Shown: positions 6,745-15,692 of the stretch, one piece after another
Position numbering within the stretch: position 1 is the stretch's first letter
How the letters are laid out: each line of letters opens with the position of its first letter
Source of the DNA: a virus
Length of the DNA: 37,576 nt
Direction: 5' to 3' (one strand)
Virus record (IMG/VR): IMGVR_UViG_3300005529_000070
Span: 1 to 37,576 of that record
Position numbers and translations under genes: made by a program
Notes under the pieces: generated by a model
The model's database searches: none
The model's input: only the letters and a program-made list of their open reading frames with translations
What the model was told of the DNA's origin: nothing

Positions 6745-8309
6745 TAGAGAATTCCGGCCTTACGAAGCGCGGTCAGGCTGTTCGTCAGCTTTTGCCGATC
6801 AGACTCACTCAGGGAAGAAATCAACTTAGCCTGCGAGGCAGGATCTTGTCGCGCGAGGAGAAACGCCCTCGGGTCAGCCATTGACTGCCAATAGGAGTTA
6901 AACCCGCCCAGCTTTTTGTTCTGTGCCAAGTAAGCATCACGAGCTTTCTCTTTGGCGATAACGTAGTCGTTCTGCGCCATCAATCCGTTCGCGATAGACG
7001 TAATGGCTGGCTTAACCATCTCTGGGTTCGGGTTTGACTTGATGGACATCTCCACGATCTGCGTTGACTCCCGAGCGCCCATCTTTCTCGCTTGGTCAAA
7101 GCCCAGGCGGATAGAGTATTTGCTGAACTCCTGGAACGAGGTCAGCTTGTCCATCTGCTCCTTGGGGAAGAGGTCCGGGAGCGCCCCTTGTAGGAATGCT
7201 CTAGCGCCGGCTACGGTCGGAGCGAACTTTCCAGTGTCAAAACCGTTCGCAGCCTCTAAGACATGCTGGAGGTTGTAATTGGTGTCTACGGCCAGATTCG
7301 CGGCCTCCCTGCCCTTTGAGGCTTCATGCGCCAGCATTTCCTCATTTGCCCTTTGTGCCTCTGCCTCCGCAGGCGTGATGCCTTGAGATAGGTTAGGGGC
7401 CTGACGCGGAGGAGTGAATGGAGTTGGGCGACTCGGCGCAGTTGGTTGCATAGCTGGGCCGCCGGTGATGGATGACTCCGGCACTCGCACCTTCCGGCCG
7501 TCTGGAGTTGTGACTTCTACAGTCCTCTGCGTGGCTTCTGCACTGGCTTTGGCTCCGGCTTTCGCGGCCTCGATACCTGCGACGGTCGGCGCAAAGCCGG
7601 AAATCGGCTCGGCAGACGTGACCCTGCCTTGAGCCCCATAGTTAAAGTTCACCCCAGGGACCGGCGGCGTGTTCTGGAAGATCATCTGTCCCGTAGGAGA
7701 GACCAAGGGCCCTTGCCTCATCGGGATCGGTTGATTTGCTTTCATGATGATCTCGCCAGACCCAGGCATCGCTATATTGGAAACGATAGCCTTCCGTGCG
7801 TAGTCAGGCAGGCCAGCAAAGAGGCCGTTGTCTTGCTCTGCCGGCTGGTTCGGTTGAGTTGGCCCAGACGCGAATTCGGGAGTCCCGAAAGCCAAAGTAG
7901 AGGTCGCCGGAGACATCCCCGGCGGAGTAGGCCCTGCGGCCGCTTGTGGTTGCGCAGGAGGCATGGTCGCTGGAGCCGTGGGTTTAGGCATCCCCGGGAA
8001 ATTGAACGCAGGAGGCGCAGGCGGAGGGCCCTTCCCACCACCAGCCGCCCAAGCCTGTAGGGCTGCTTGGTACTGAAGATGCGCAGCCTGAAGACCTGTT
8101 AAAGCGATCTTCTGGTTCTCGAGCTCGTAGTTCTGCGCTGCCTGACGAGCCGTGGTGTATTGATTTAATCCAGCAGCACCACCTTGACCCAAAGCCGCCC
8201 CCAAAGGAACAGGATACGGAGAAGGCCCCCCAGCTTTCATGAGGCCCATTGCCAAAGCCAGAATGCCTTGAGTCTTGGGATCGTCTAAAGAGAGCGCGGG
8301 AAAATCCAT
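6744..8309 (-). CDS. Internal virion / ejection protein, Pro/Gln-rich
   Basis: A 521-residue structural protein. The N-terminal 80 residues are Gly/Ala/Gln-rich (QGGAAGLNQYTTARQAAQ), then comes a Pro-rich linker (about 90-165), a middle region with short beta segments, and a helical C-terminal half (about 330-521) resembling virion-internal helical bundles. It shares its end base with the next gene's start. Placement between two other ejection-type genes and low-complexity composition support delivery with DNA; no catalytic motif is visible. Confidence 0.6.
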   Translation of the reverse strand: MDFPALSLDDPKTQGILALAMGLMKAGGPSPYPVPLGAALGQGGAAGLNQYTTARQAAQNYELENQKIALTGLQAAHLQYQAALQAWAAGGGKGPPPAPPAFNFPGMPKPTAPATMPPAQPQAAAGPTPPGMSPATSTLAFGTPEFASGPTQPNQPAEQDNGLFAGLPDYARKAIVSNIAMPGSGEIIMKANQPIPMRQGPLVSPTGQMIFQNTPPVPGVNFNYGAQGRVTSAEPISGFAPTVAGIEAAKAGAKASAEATQRTVEVTTPDGRKVRVPESSITGGPAMQPTAPSRPTPFTPPRQAPNLSQGITPAEAEAQRANEEMLAHEASKGREAANLAVDTNYNLQHVLEAANGFDTGKFAPTVAGARAFLQGALPDLFPKEQMDKLTSFQEFSKYSIRLGFDQARKMGARESTQIVEMSIKSNPNPEMVKPAITSIANGLMAQNDYVIAKEKARDAYLAQNKKLGGFNSYWQSMADPRAFLLARQDPASQAKLISSLSESDRQKLTNSLTALRKAGIL

Positions 8310-8310
8310 A

Positions 8311-9090
8311 CTATCTCCCGAAGGGATACAGAGCTCCAGGCATCACTGGAGTAAATAAAGAAGCTGGAGCCATTGGTTGTTGTAGGGCTGGGAAACCGCC
8401 GCCCATCATGCCTCCACCGCTAGGAAGGAGGCTTAATCCTTGGCGGGCTTTATCGAGAGGCGAGGAAGACTTGCTCGTAGATTGCGGGGGCGTAACCGTA
8501 TTGGGCATCGAATAAGCATTCTCGGTCGTCATTCCGGCGGAATCGAACGGCGACGCCCAGCCAGTCATGTCATACGCCTTACCACCCATGTTCCCGGCAT
8601 CGAACGAGGAGCCCCACCCGGTCATGTCGTACTGCGGCCCGCCCATACCAGCAGCATCGAAACTGCCGCCGAAGCCGCTCGTATCCAGGGCCCCCGCTCC
8701 ACCGCCTGCCGCTGCCCCACCACCAGCACCGCTGACACCTGCTCCAGTTCCAAACGACCCGCCGGCTGCGGCAGCACCAGTCCCGAGAGTCACCCCGATA
8801 CCGATTGCCTGTAGAGGAGAGATACCACTATCTTCCTTGTACCAAGGTGGCCTCGCACCTTGACTGTCGGCGATGTCTTTACCAGCGAGCTGACCTAATG
8901 GGTTGTTAGGATCTCCAGCAATCCCATACTTAGCCGCGAGACTGTTAATCGCGTTGTAGAAGTCGCCCGTGTTATTGGTGTTCCACAGAGCGCCCTTCAG
9001 GGCTTGATACTCCGGGAACCATGGCTGTGATTGGGTATTAGCCTGCTGCTGCTGGAGGGCTAATAGGGCTGGTTGAGATAGTTGGAACAT
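8311..9090 (-). CDS. Gly-rich virion protein with triple 19-residue repeat
   Basis: A 259-residue structural protein. I start it at ATG 9090, which follows AGGGA by six bases and lies two bases beyond the previous stop; a longer in-frame version would add a non-homologous-looking basic segment. The N-terminus is Gln-rich, residues 96-135 are a Gly/Ala-rich hydrophobic stretch, and residues 139-195 are three imperfect 19-residue repeats (G-F/W-G-S-F-D-A pattern with Y-D-M-T). Likely an internal or ejection protein by position. Confidence 0.6.
   Translation of the reverse strand: MFQLSQPALLALQQQQANTQSQPWFPEYQALKGALWNTNNTGDFYNAINSLAAKYGIAGDPNNPLGQLAGKDIADSQGARPPWYKEDSGISPLQAIGIGVTLGTGAAAAGGSFGTGAGVSGAGGGAAAGGGAGALDTSGFGGSFDAAGMGGPQYDMTGWGSSFDAGNMGGKAYDMTGWASPFDSAGMTTENAYSMPNTVTPPQSTSKSSSPLDKARQGLSLLPSGGGMMGGGFPALQQPMAPASLFTPVMPGALYPFGR
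8506..8676 (-). repeat. Three 57-bp coding repeats
   Basis: Encodes residues 139-157, 158-176 and 177-195 of the Gly-rich virion protein. Units one and two share the ending YDMT and the core SFDA; unit three is more diverged. The repeats are tandem without spacers. Confidence 0.8.
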
Positions 9091-9091
9091 C

Positions 9092-9784
9092 TCAGGTCCC
9101 TGCCGGTTTAGAACCGCCAAAGAGACTGTAGATAGTCCCAGCGCCAATCCCAAGACCGATAGCGTTAGACGCCGGGTTAGTAAAGTACGGAGTCTGTTGG
9201 GTTCCACCGTATGCTCCCGCGACAGCGTTTCGATAGTTGGCTAGGTTACTCCAGGGAGACATATACGCCTGTTGGGCGGCTAGGTCTGCCGCGTTCAGGT
9301 TGGCAATCCTTCCTTGGTCTATCCCAGGAGCGGCTTGAGAAGCAGCTAATTGATTCCCCCTCTCCTGCTGGTAGGCGTTTGAATAGGCATTTGTAGCTAC
9401 AGCACCCAAACCTCTAGCGAGGGCTTCTTGATAGCCTGAGTTGTTGAGGTTGGCCCCAGCGGGACCGCCGTACTGACCCGCGAAGGTAGACCCGGCCAAA
9501 CCCAAAGCGTCTTGAACGGAAGCCTTTAGATAGGGGTTCGTGTCAGGAGTGAGGTAGTTCCCCTGAATCGTGGAAGCTAACTGTTGTTGCCCCAAAGCAG
9601 TCGCGGAATTGGGGTTAGTCCCCTGCTGAATGATCGAGGACGTAAAGGGACTCTGATAGGGTCCTCGGTTATAAAGCCCTTGGGCCTGCGCAAACGTGTC
9701 TGCCAGGTAGGGTTGTTGTACGGACCACGGTGCTGATTGTGTCTGCGTAGTTCCGGTAGAACCTTTGAAAAGCGAACCGCTCAT
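9092..9784 (-). CDS. Tail/ejection-associated structural protein
   Basis: A 230-residue Gln/Asn/Ala-rich protein. The start resembles many phage structural proteins (Ser/Thr/Gln run, then APWSVQQPYL and FAQAQGLYN). A central helical part (QQQLASTIQG to AYQQERGNQLAASQ) precedes a hydrophobic Gly-rich C-terminus (AIGLGIGAGTIYSLFGG). This suggests a virion protein able to insert in a membrane. AAGGGTGG precedes the ATG, within an A-rich AATAACAAG leader. Confidence 0.6.
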   Translation of the reverse strand: MSGSLFKGSTGTTQTQSAPWSVQQPYLADTFAQAQGLYNRGPYQSPFTSSIIQQGTNPNSATALGQQQLASTIQGNYLTPDTNPYLKASVQDALGLAGSTFAGQYGGPAGANLNNSGYQEALARGLGAVATNAYSNAYQQERGNQLAASQAAPGIDQGRIANLNAADLAAQQAYMSPWSNLANYRNAVAGAYGGTQQTPYFTNPASNAIGLGIGAGTIYSLFGGSKPAGT

Positions 9785-9797
9785 AGCACCACCCTTG

Positions 9798-10160
9798 TTA
9801 TTTTTCTCTTAGCCGCAGCACTACTTGCTCTTTCTTCCAGCCGCAGTCCTGAAGGACCTTCTCTAAACCAGGCCTACAGTAAGCCTCGAGGATCTTGATC
9901 CCCAGACTGTCTGCATAGGCTTTCAGGTCTTGAGTGGCTTTGTGTTTCCAGTTCTCGAGGTTTTCACCAGAGAGCAGGAAAACTAATAGTCTGTTATGAC
10001 CCGTGATTTGGGTGACTACCAAACCCTCGGGATATAGAAATAATTGAAACTCACCCGAAGCGATACCTTTTAAAACGTCTTCTGGTGTATACCTCTCGTC
10101 TCTTTCTATTCCCTTCCGAATCCAGTTTTCTACGGAGTTAAGATCCTTACCTGTTTCCAT
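9798..10160 (-). CDS. GNAT-like phage protein
   Basis: A 120-residue protein whose pattern (two N-terminal helices, central beta strands FQLFLYPEGLVVTQI and RLLVFLLSG, then LKAYADSLGI and a C-terminal YCRPGLEKVLQDCGWKKEQVVLRL) matches the compact acetyltransferase-like proteins often found beside podophage tail genes. No clear acetyl-CoA loop is visible, so catalysis is doubtful. It overlaps the upstream gene by 31 bases with a poor ribosome-binding site, suggesting coupling. Confidence 0.6.
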   Translation of the reverse strand: METGKDLNSVENWIRKGIERDERYTPEDVLKGIASGEFQLFLYPEGLVVTQITGHNRLLVFLLSGENLENWKHKATQDLKAYADSLGIKILEAYCRPGLEKVLQDCGWKKEQVVLRLREK

Positions 10161-10450
10161 ACCGGGTTGACTGGATCGGAAGCCGTACAGATCCAGCCTT
10201 CAATAATGTAATTACCCACCAGAGTCCCGGTGACGGTCCCATTAACAACAGTCGGATTCAGATTGGCTACGAAGTCTCCGACCTGAGCTGCTACCGAAGA
10301 TCCAGGGACTACTGATTGGGCCTGATACCTCGCGGTGATCTTCCCTTCAGAAAGATTGTTCACCTGAGTACAAATGGTCCTGATGATTTCCGTTATCGTT
10401 TGCTTGCTGTATTCGTTCGGGACTTTCAAATCCAAAACTAACTTACTCAA
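10130..10450 (-). CDS. Small beta-rich structural protein (TTG start)
   Basis: A 106-residue protein: an N-terminal helix (ITEIIRTICTQVNNLSEGKI) that may trimerise, followed by beta segments (VNGTVTGTLVGNYIIEGWICTASD). The layout is fibre-base or tail-accessory-like. TTG starts seven bases after GGAG and overlaps the tail-hub stop. Function unknown. Confidence 0.6.
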   Translation of the reverse strand: MSKLVLDLKVPNEYSKQTITEIIRTICTQVNNLSEGKITARYQAQSVVPGSSVAAQVGDFVANLNPTVVNGTVTGTLVGNYIIEGWICTASDPVNPVWKQVRILTP

Positions 10451-11894
10451 GTCCTGACTCCACCCACTCAGGACTGAAGCCAGCCATTTCCCAGTCCCCG
10501 GTGAAGTTCATCTGTAACCTATGCCAACGGGCGTCTCTCAACATGTCGAAAGACCCGGCACTCGAGAGAGACACAAGAGAGTCTGCAGTCAGCATATCCC
10601 CCGTATTCAGACGATAGGAGTTCTGTGCTGTAGCAGTCGTCGGCGCTGTCAGGAATCTAGGTCTCACCCTCGTCAACGTACTGAATTGGGTATCGTCTCC
10701 GTAGTCTCCGGTAATCAGGTAAGAGCTTGTAGAAGGAGCGGTTAATACTTGGAGAACGTGAGAGCTATTAAAGACTGCGGGTCTCGTCTGTGACGACCCG
10801 ATAAACGCCGAGTCGTATGAAAGGTTCGGAAGACTGTCGTAAGTCGTGTAAAGAGATCCTAACCCGTCATACGTTACAGATGGGGCTGCAAAATCTGTCG
10901 CAGCTTCGATCTGCCTATCGTCAACTCCCCACTTGTCTACCTTGTAGTTATAAACGACGCATTGATTTGGGAGAGCGGAGTCAATGGTCGGGTAGTAGAA
11001 ATAAACCAGACCGTTCTTCTTGTCGTGAAGGGCTTTGCAGGCGTAGTACCTATTTTGCTGTAAAGCTGCAAAGACAGATTGAGCTACCCTGTTCTGCCCA
11101 ATCCTCGCTGGTTTCGACCCGTCGTAAACCCAAAAGTCATCTTCTCCCATGAAGATGTGTCTCGGGTTCTCGGGCGTCCCGATTGAGACTACAGCCTCCT
11201 GGCTCATCGCTCCAGCGGTTCCGGGGATGAGAGCGAATTTCCAAATGTTCGGGGGGCCTTCATTGATCCCCAGATACATCGAATTCTTCTTGTAGACGAC
11301 TATCGCGTCCCCGAATCTTTTCCCTGCTGTAATCGGTCCTGAAGTAGTAGTTAGTAAGTCATTCCCAGCCTGAGAAGCTACCGAGGCTGTCCAGTTGGTG
11401 TAATCGTTTAGTGCCGACCACTGGACACCGTGAGCGTTAGCAGAGGTGTTTAGAGCAAAGACGAACTTCCCGACCGTTTCGACAATCGCCGCTACCGGAC
11501 CTCCGGCGATACAGGAAAAGGCTCCAGTCGAAACTGAGGCCTGCATCGTATCTGCCCCATTAGCCGCTAGAGAGACGTTTCCCTGCTGTGCAAACCTCCA
11601 GATACCAGTGGTGCTGGTACTGTAGGTCGCAGCCCTGCTGACATCGCTCCAGGTCGAGGACCCTGCTTCGTAAATCTTCTGCGGAGTCCCGGCGAAGAGT
11701 CTATTGGTAGCGTCCAGCTTGGTTAAAAGAGCCGCCCCAACACAAGTCGCTGCCAGAGTCGCCATTCCAGAGCTTGCAGGCCATGGAGCGGCTTTCATCC
11801 CCTTTAAAGACGGAACGACTCCAAGAGCGTTGGTAATGACTCCGGGGATCGTGGGGTCGGCATCCGGTGCGTACCCCAAAAGCTCGACGATCAT
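10443..11894 (-). CDS. P22 gp10-like tail hub / DNA stabilisation protein
   Basis: A 483-residue beta-rich protein, close to the P22 gp10 length of about 470. The N-terminal region ends in a repeated beta pattern (LFAGTPQKIYEAGSSTW, FVFALNTS), there is a conserved-looking stretch with IVVYKKNSMYLG, FMGEDDFWVYDG and VYNYKVDKW, and the C-terminus is beta-rich. Role: binds below the portal/adaptor, closes the tail channel and keeps DNA in. It overlaps the adaptor stop by ATGA, which supports a head-tail joining role. Call is by eye and by synteny. Confidence 0.7.
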   Translation of the reverse strand: MIVELLGYAPDADPTIPGVITNALGVVPSLKGMKAAPWPASSGMATLAATCVGAALLTKLDATNRLFAGTPQKIYEAGSSTWSDVSRAATYSTSTTGIWRFAQQGNVSLAANGADTMQASVSTGAFSCIAGGPVAAIVETVGKFVFALNTSANAHGVQWSALNDYTNWTASVASQAGNDLLTTTSGPITAGKRFGDAIVVYKKNSMYLGINEGPPNIWKFALIPGTAGAMSQEAVVSIGTPENPRHIFMGEDDFWVYDGSKPARIGQNRVAQSVFAALQQNRYYACKALHDKKNGLVYFYYPTIDSALPNQCVVYNYKVDKWGVDDRQIEAATDFAAPSVTYDGLGSLYTTYDSLPNLSYDSAFIGSSQTRPAVFNSSHVLQVLTAPSTSSYLITGDYGDDTQFSTLTRVRPRFLTAPTTATAQNSYRLNTGDMLTADSLVSLSSAGSFDMLRDARWHRLQMNFTGDWEMAGFSPEWVESGLE

Positions 11895-12505
11895 CCCGTG
11901 GTAATAGAGAGAGGTTGCGCACCGGAAAGAAACTCATCGTCGTTTTCCTTTTGAATCAAGGTAAACAACTGAGAGAACTTTCCTTCCCAGATCGGGATTC
12001 TTTTGTCGTCTTTTAAATAAGGAGCGGCTTCTAAAAGAGCTCCGTACAACCAAAGACCCGGATAGGTCGTGAAGACGCTGTTTGTAGAAGTCGAGAGGGA
12101 CGGAAACCGGTTGTAATAAACAAGTTGAACCGTGTAATTCGTATCTGGGTAGGGTCCGAAGATAAAGTTCGACCCTTCTCGCGCGATATATTTCGGTGTG
12201 TTATCCGAAGCCCGATATGGATACTTCTCATAGATCCACTCAGCGCTCTTACGATCAAGATTCGTATAGGGAGTAGTCGAGCTGATATAGGAGTCTTTGA
12301 GCTCGATGTAGTTCGCGGGAACGGCAATGGTTCCCGAGGCTATGGTGGATGCCATTGCGGTTTCCATAGCCCTGTGTCTCAGATCGTTGTTGATCCTGTT
12401 ATCGGCCAATGTAATGAAATCAGCAATGGCCGAAGTAAGATCAGCGCGGTGCAGAAAGTCAGCTACACTTGACTTTAAGCCGTTGTAGGTTCCGTCTAAA
12501 GCCAT
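11891..12505 (-). CDS. SU10-type head-tail adaptor
   Basis: A 204-residue protein with the features of phage adaptors that join the portal to the tail: an N-terminal helical segment (VADFLHRADLTSAIADFITLADNRINNDLRHRAME split over residues 14-48), a beta strand preceded by PANYIELKDSY, then helices near GALLEAAPYLKDD. This is the pattern of SU10-like/P22 gp4-like adaptors. GGAG lies seven bases before the ATG within an A-rich leader. It follows the DegT aminotransferase, overlapping its end by 47 bases. Confidence 0.75.
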   Translation of the reverse strand: MALDGTYNGLKSSVADFLHRADLTSAIADFITLADNRINNDLRHRAMETAMASTIASGTIAVPANYIELKDSYISSTTPYTNLDRKSAEWIYEKYPYRASDNTPKYIAREGSNFIFGPYPDTNYTVQLVYYNRFPSLSTSTNSVFTTYPGLWLYGALLEAAPYLKDDKRIPIWEGKFSQLFTLIQKENDDEFLSGAQPLSITTG

Positions 12506-13487
12506 CGACCAGCTCCGTTATTTTTGTTAGTTGGTCTGGTGTAACGTGCGGCCCGGTCGGAAGCGCCAGATGATTCATCCAGATTTCTTCCGACACTTTG
12601 TATTTACCTTTGCCATACACACGAAACGCAGGAGACAGGTGTAGAGGCGTGAAGATCGGCCTCGTGTCTACTCCGTGTACCTTTAAGTGCCTTGCGAGTC
12701 CTTGAGGGTCTTCTGTCTCAGCGCAGAACAGCCATTTCCCTTTTCCCGGCAGGCTTTCTGAAAATCTCTTAGCATTAGCGAGACGCGCTCCGAGCAGTTC
12801 GTCAAAGCGCTCGAGCTGGGCAAGACCGACAGCGGCTTGCATGTTGGAAAGTCTGTAATTGAGCCCTGGTACGATATTTCGGTAGTCTGAGTCGAAACCA
12901 CCGTCCCGCCACTCTTTAGCGTTACCGTAATCACCGCAGAGCATCCCTCCTTCGCCTGTGGTAATTGGCTTATTTCCGTAAAACGAGAAGCAAGCCATCT
13001 TTCCGCGGATCGGTACCATGCCGATTGCTTCGCAGGAGTCCTCAATTACTGGTATCCCAAACTGCGTGAAAGCACCTGCATCCTCTCCATAGAGATGGGT
13101 GACCATGATGGCTCTGGTGCGCCGTGTAAGAACTCCGAAGAGCCGGTTTCGATCCAGTCCCCAAGTCTCCCGGTGAACGTCAACGAGTATCGGTTTCGCT
13201 CCCACTGCGAGTACGACGGAAGCGGTAGCTCCGAAAGTAAGGTCTGGAACCACGACCTCATCCCCCGGCCCGATCCCGAGAGAAAGTAGGGCAAGGTGGA
13301 GCGCACCTGTGCCACTAGAGGTCGCAAGACTGGGAACTCCGAATTTCTGACTGAAGGCTTTCTCAAACTCTCCCTCGAATCGTCCGGCGTGGGTTACATA
13401 TCCTGTCTGGATGCACTCGGTTAAATACTTGAGCTCATTCCCCTCGAGGCTCGGCCTCGCCAAAGGGATCAGCGATGATTCCGTCAC
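12459..13487 (-). CDS. DegT/DnrJ/EryC1/StrS sugar aminotransferase
   Basis: A 342-residue PLP enzyme of the family that transfers an amino group to nucleotide-linked keto-sugars. Motifs: SSGTGALHLAL (58-68, phosphate binding), IEDSCEA (148-154, Asp to PLP nitrogen), and FSFYGNKPITTGEGG (167-181) with catalytic Lys173. The length is slightly short of the usual 370 but all key residues are present. The start is GTG. It implies that an amino-sugar is made for use by the neighbouring glycosyltransferases, although no nucleotide-sugar dehydratase is present, so host precursors must be used. Confidence 0.9.
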   Translation of the reverse strand: MTESSLIPLARPSLEGNELKYLTECIQTGYVTHAGRFEGEFEKAFSQKFGVPSLATSSGTGALHLALLSLGIGPGDEVVVPDLTFGATASVVLAVGAKPILVDVHRETWGLDRNRLFGVLTRRTRAIMVTHLYGEDAGAFTQFGIPVIEDSCEAIGMVPIRGKMACFSFYGNKPITTGEGGMLCGDYGNAKEWRDGGFDSDYRNIVPGLNYRLSNMQAAVGLAQLERFDELLGARLANAKRFSESLPGKGKWLFCAETEDPQGLARHLKVHGVDTRPIFTPLHLSPAFRVYGKGKYKVSEEIWMNHLALPTGPHVTPDQLTKITELVDGFRRNLQRLKVKCS

Positions 13488-13511
13488 TTATAAATGCCAG
13501 TAGAAGCTGGT

Positions 13512-14330
13512 CTAGGCCCTCATAAGGTGACGCCAGGCGTGTCCTTCTCTCATCTCCGCCGGGGTCCATTGTGTCCAAGCAAGGTTCGCTGCCCACTGCT
13601 TTCTGTCCGGGCACTTTGGTTCCTCTAAGTCTGAAAGGCTTTTATTGGCTAGATCCCAAACCATAGAGCCTTCGTCAAAAGCAAATACAGGTTTGCCGTA
13701 GATCAAAGCCTCCACCGCTGAATTGCTGTTGAATGTCACTACACAGTGAGCATCCTTCAGGTCTTCAAGAAGTGGCGCTTTGGAGTAACCACATCCCCTG
13801 ATTGGGTCTATCGGTGCTAAAGGATGAGGTCTGAAGACCACCGGCCTGTTGGTTATAACGGCTAGCCTTTGGGCCGTCTCCTGACACCAGACAACGTGGT
13901 AACTACCTTCCACGCTTGCATCCCAGGGAACCTGACCACAGAGGATGATCTTATTCCCCGGAGAGTAGGGCCTCATCTGGGTTTTCAGCTTCTCCCAGCG
14001 CTCAGGCCCCATGCTCTTGTTACGGAAGTCTGCTCTTCCGTTCAACCCATTAAAGCCGGCAGCATAGTGGTGATGTTCCCCGTCACCCCGGTTGACGTAA
14101 CCCGTCTCTAGAACGATTACATCCAGGTTTTTTTCCCTCTGCTGCCGAAAGACTTTTCCTCGAGGCCAGGATTTCCTGACCTTGGATTTATAGACCCCGA
14201 AGATGACTGCTATATCTGAAGGTTCGTATTGGAATCCCTCGATCAGTTTCTTTTCTTCCGGGATTCCGTCATAGAAAGCTTTTAATACTCGGTCGTGGAC
14301 CGGATCGCCGCTTAGATATACGTTAATCAT
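13512..14330 (-). CDS. Capsule-biosynthesis-type / GT-B-like protein
   Basis: A 272-residue protein resembling capsular polysaccharide export/transferase proteins of the KpsC/KpsS kind. Motifs: FRPHPLAP (166-173) and FNSNSAVEALIYGKPVFAFDEGS (200-222), the latter being the C-terminal nucleotide-sugar loop of GT-B folds. It overlaps the upstream methyltransferase by ATGA and is part of the glycan island. Whether it transfers Kdo or another sugar cannot be read from the sequence. Confidence 0.7.
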   Translation of the reverse strand: MINVYLSGDPVHDRVLKAFYDGIPEEKKLIEGFQYEPSDIAVIFGVYKSKVRKSWPRGKVFRQQREKNLDVIVLETGYVNRGDGEHHHYAAGFNGLNGRADFRNKSMGPERWEKLKTQMRPYSPGNKIILCGQVPWDASVEGSYHVVWCQETAQRLAVITNRPVVFRPHPLAPIDPIRGCGYSKAPLLEDLKDAHCVVTFNSNSAVEALIYGKPVFAFDEGSMVWDLANKSLSDLEEPKCPDRKQWAANLAWTQWTPAEMREGHAWRHLMRA

Positions 14331-14902
14331 TCGGCGATGACAATCAAAAACATCCCATCACTGCCGGCGTGGATAGCGCCTCCCTTGTCTTTCTGGCAAA
14401 AGCGTTCGGTTACTCGGAACCCGCAACTTTTAAGTAAGCCGTCGAACTCGTTCGGTCTGTAATGCCTGAAGTGCGGGCTGTCGTCTCTCTCGAAATGCTT
14501 CGCTAGAAACGGGTATCTTTCTTCGTTCGGGACTGAGGCTATTAACGTCCCGATGCACGCTTTCCTGAACGCTTGGAGCGCTGGCTTCGGGTCTTGGAGG
14601 TGCTCGATTGTCTCCAGGGAGACGACCGTCTCAAAACGTCCGTTCCAAGGCTCATCCTCGATTCGTCCCTGAATAAAACACGGCCCCTGGAAATGTTCCT
14701 CCGCCCAGTGAATCGCTTGAGCGCTCTGGTCAATGCCCACAACCAACTGCGCATTCTCAAGAAGAAGTTTCGAGCCATATCCGCACCCGCAGGCAGCATC
14801 TAGAACCCTCCCGCTCGCATACTTGGCTGCGAGCTCGTAGCGTCTAACGTGATCCGGCCTCGCCCCTCTTACCGTCTTAGTCCATTGTCGGCTGGCGTCC
14901 AC
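14327..14902 (-). CDS. Class I SAM methyltransferase
   Basis: A 191-residue methyltransferase with motif I VLDAACGCGYGS (33-44), an acidic ribose-binding motif VVGIDQS (54-60) and SLETIEHL (95-102) typical of the small-molecule (Methyltransf_11/23) subgroup. A C-terminal substrate region contains HFRHYRPNEF. GTG starts directly after the glycosyltransferase stop (TAG-GTG). Likely methylates a sugar or lipid-linked sugar in the island's pathway. Confidence 0.85.
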   Translation of the reverse strand: MDASRQWTKTVRGARPDHVRRYELAAKYASGRVLDAACGCGYGSKLLLENAQLVVGIDQSAQAIHWAEEHFQGPCFIQGRIEDEPWNGRFETVVSLETIEHLQDPKPALQAFRKACIGTLIASVPNEERYPFLAKHFERDDSPHFRHYRPNEFDGLLKSCGFRVTERFCQKDKGGAIHAGSDGMFLIVIAE

Positions 14903-15595
14903 CTACTTTGCGATTAAGTCGCCCTCTCTGAGTTGTCTTGTTTCTTTCCTGTCACCCTTAAAGTGGTGCATCACCGTGCCGGGCAGGGAATTCTCAAAGG
15001 GATGCATCGTGCCTTTAGGAACATGCTTCGCGAGGTTCACGAACTCGCCTTCATATCCATCTTTGGACGCCATGTATCTGATGGCGTCAAAGGCTATGCA
15101 GTCGTGCCACCACTGCTGTGTGAAGATAGTCCCAACAATGAAGACATGGACGTAATCTCTTAGGAATCTTTTCGCTATTGGGTGATTCGCGTTAAACCCG
15201 ATAAATCCTGACTCGGTGAAGTACCACCCGTCTCGACCTAAATAACAATTGAACTTGTCATCCGGGAGACACGTATCTAGGAAACTCTCGGGGACGTGCT
15301 TATAAGTCTCCGAGTCGGCGTCCATCCAAAAGACCTTCCCCCCGTACTGTCTGCAGGCGTGAACCTGCATGAAGGTTTTTCTTCCCATCCTTGCGTCGAA
15401 GTTAATGTCGTAATTTGAACCAACGACTCCGTGCATAATCGGAAAGCGCAGGCTGGATAAGTAGTCCTGCAGAAACTCGACTTCCTCAATCGGCCTCCAG
15501 GAAATACCCGGAAGCATCTCGAAAGCCGAATCGTCTCCCTCGTAGTAGACGGTCAATCTAATGCTTGGGGGCCAGAACTTCAGCCACGACTCCAC
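14903..15595 (-). CDS. GT-A-type glycosyltransferase, N-terminus upstream of start
   Basis: The frame from the first canonical codon (GTG 15595) gives 230 residues with the metal/nucleotide motif FWMDADS (89-95) and a conserved-looking C-terminal region. But coherent sequence continues upstream in the same open frame: KLPNVITSFSASG and YQKYGKRFVESW precede the GTG and form the first beta strand and helix of a GT-A fold. That frame is open back to a TAA at 15731-15733 with no ATG, GTG or TTG. A TGATG overlap on the preceding stop is followed at once by TAA in that frame, so a 2-base insertion may have broken the start, or a near-cognate codon (ATC 15685 or CTG 15709) is used. Confidence 0.75.
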   Translation of the reverse strand: MESWLKFWPPSIRLTVYYEGDDSAFEMLPGISWRPIEEVEFLQDYLSSLRFPIMHGVVGSNYDINFDARMGRKTFMQVHACRQYGGKVFWMDADSETYKHVPESFLDTCLPDDKFNCYLGRDGWYFTESGFIGFNANHPIAKRFLRDYVHVFIVGTIFTQQWWHDCIAFDAIRYMASKDGYEGEFVNLAKHVPKGTMHPFENSLPGTVMHHFKGDRKETRQLREGDLIAK

Positions 15596-15692
15596 GAAGC
15601 GCTTTCCATACTTCTGGTACCCGGAAGCAGAAAAGCTCGTGATGACGTTCGGGAGTTTCTTCGGAGGCTTCTTCGCTTGTTCGATACTTACA

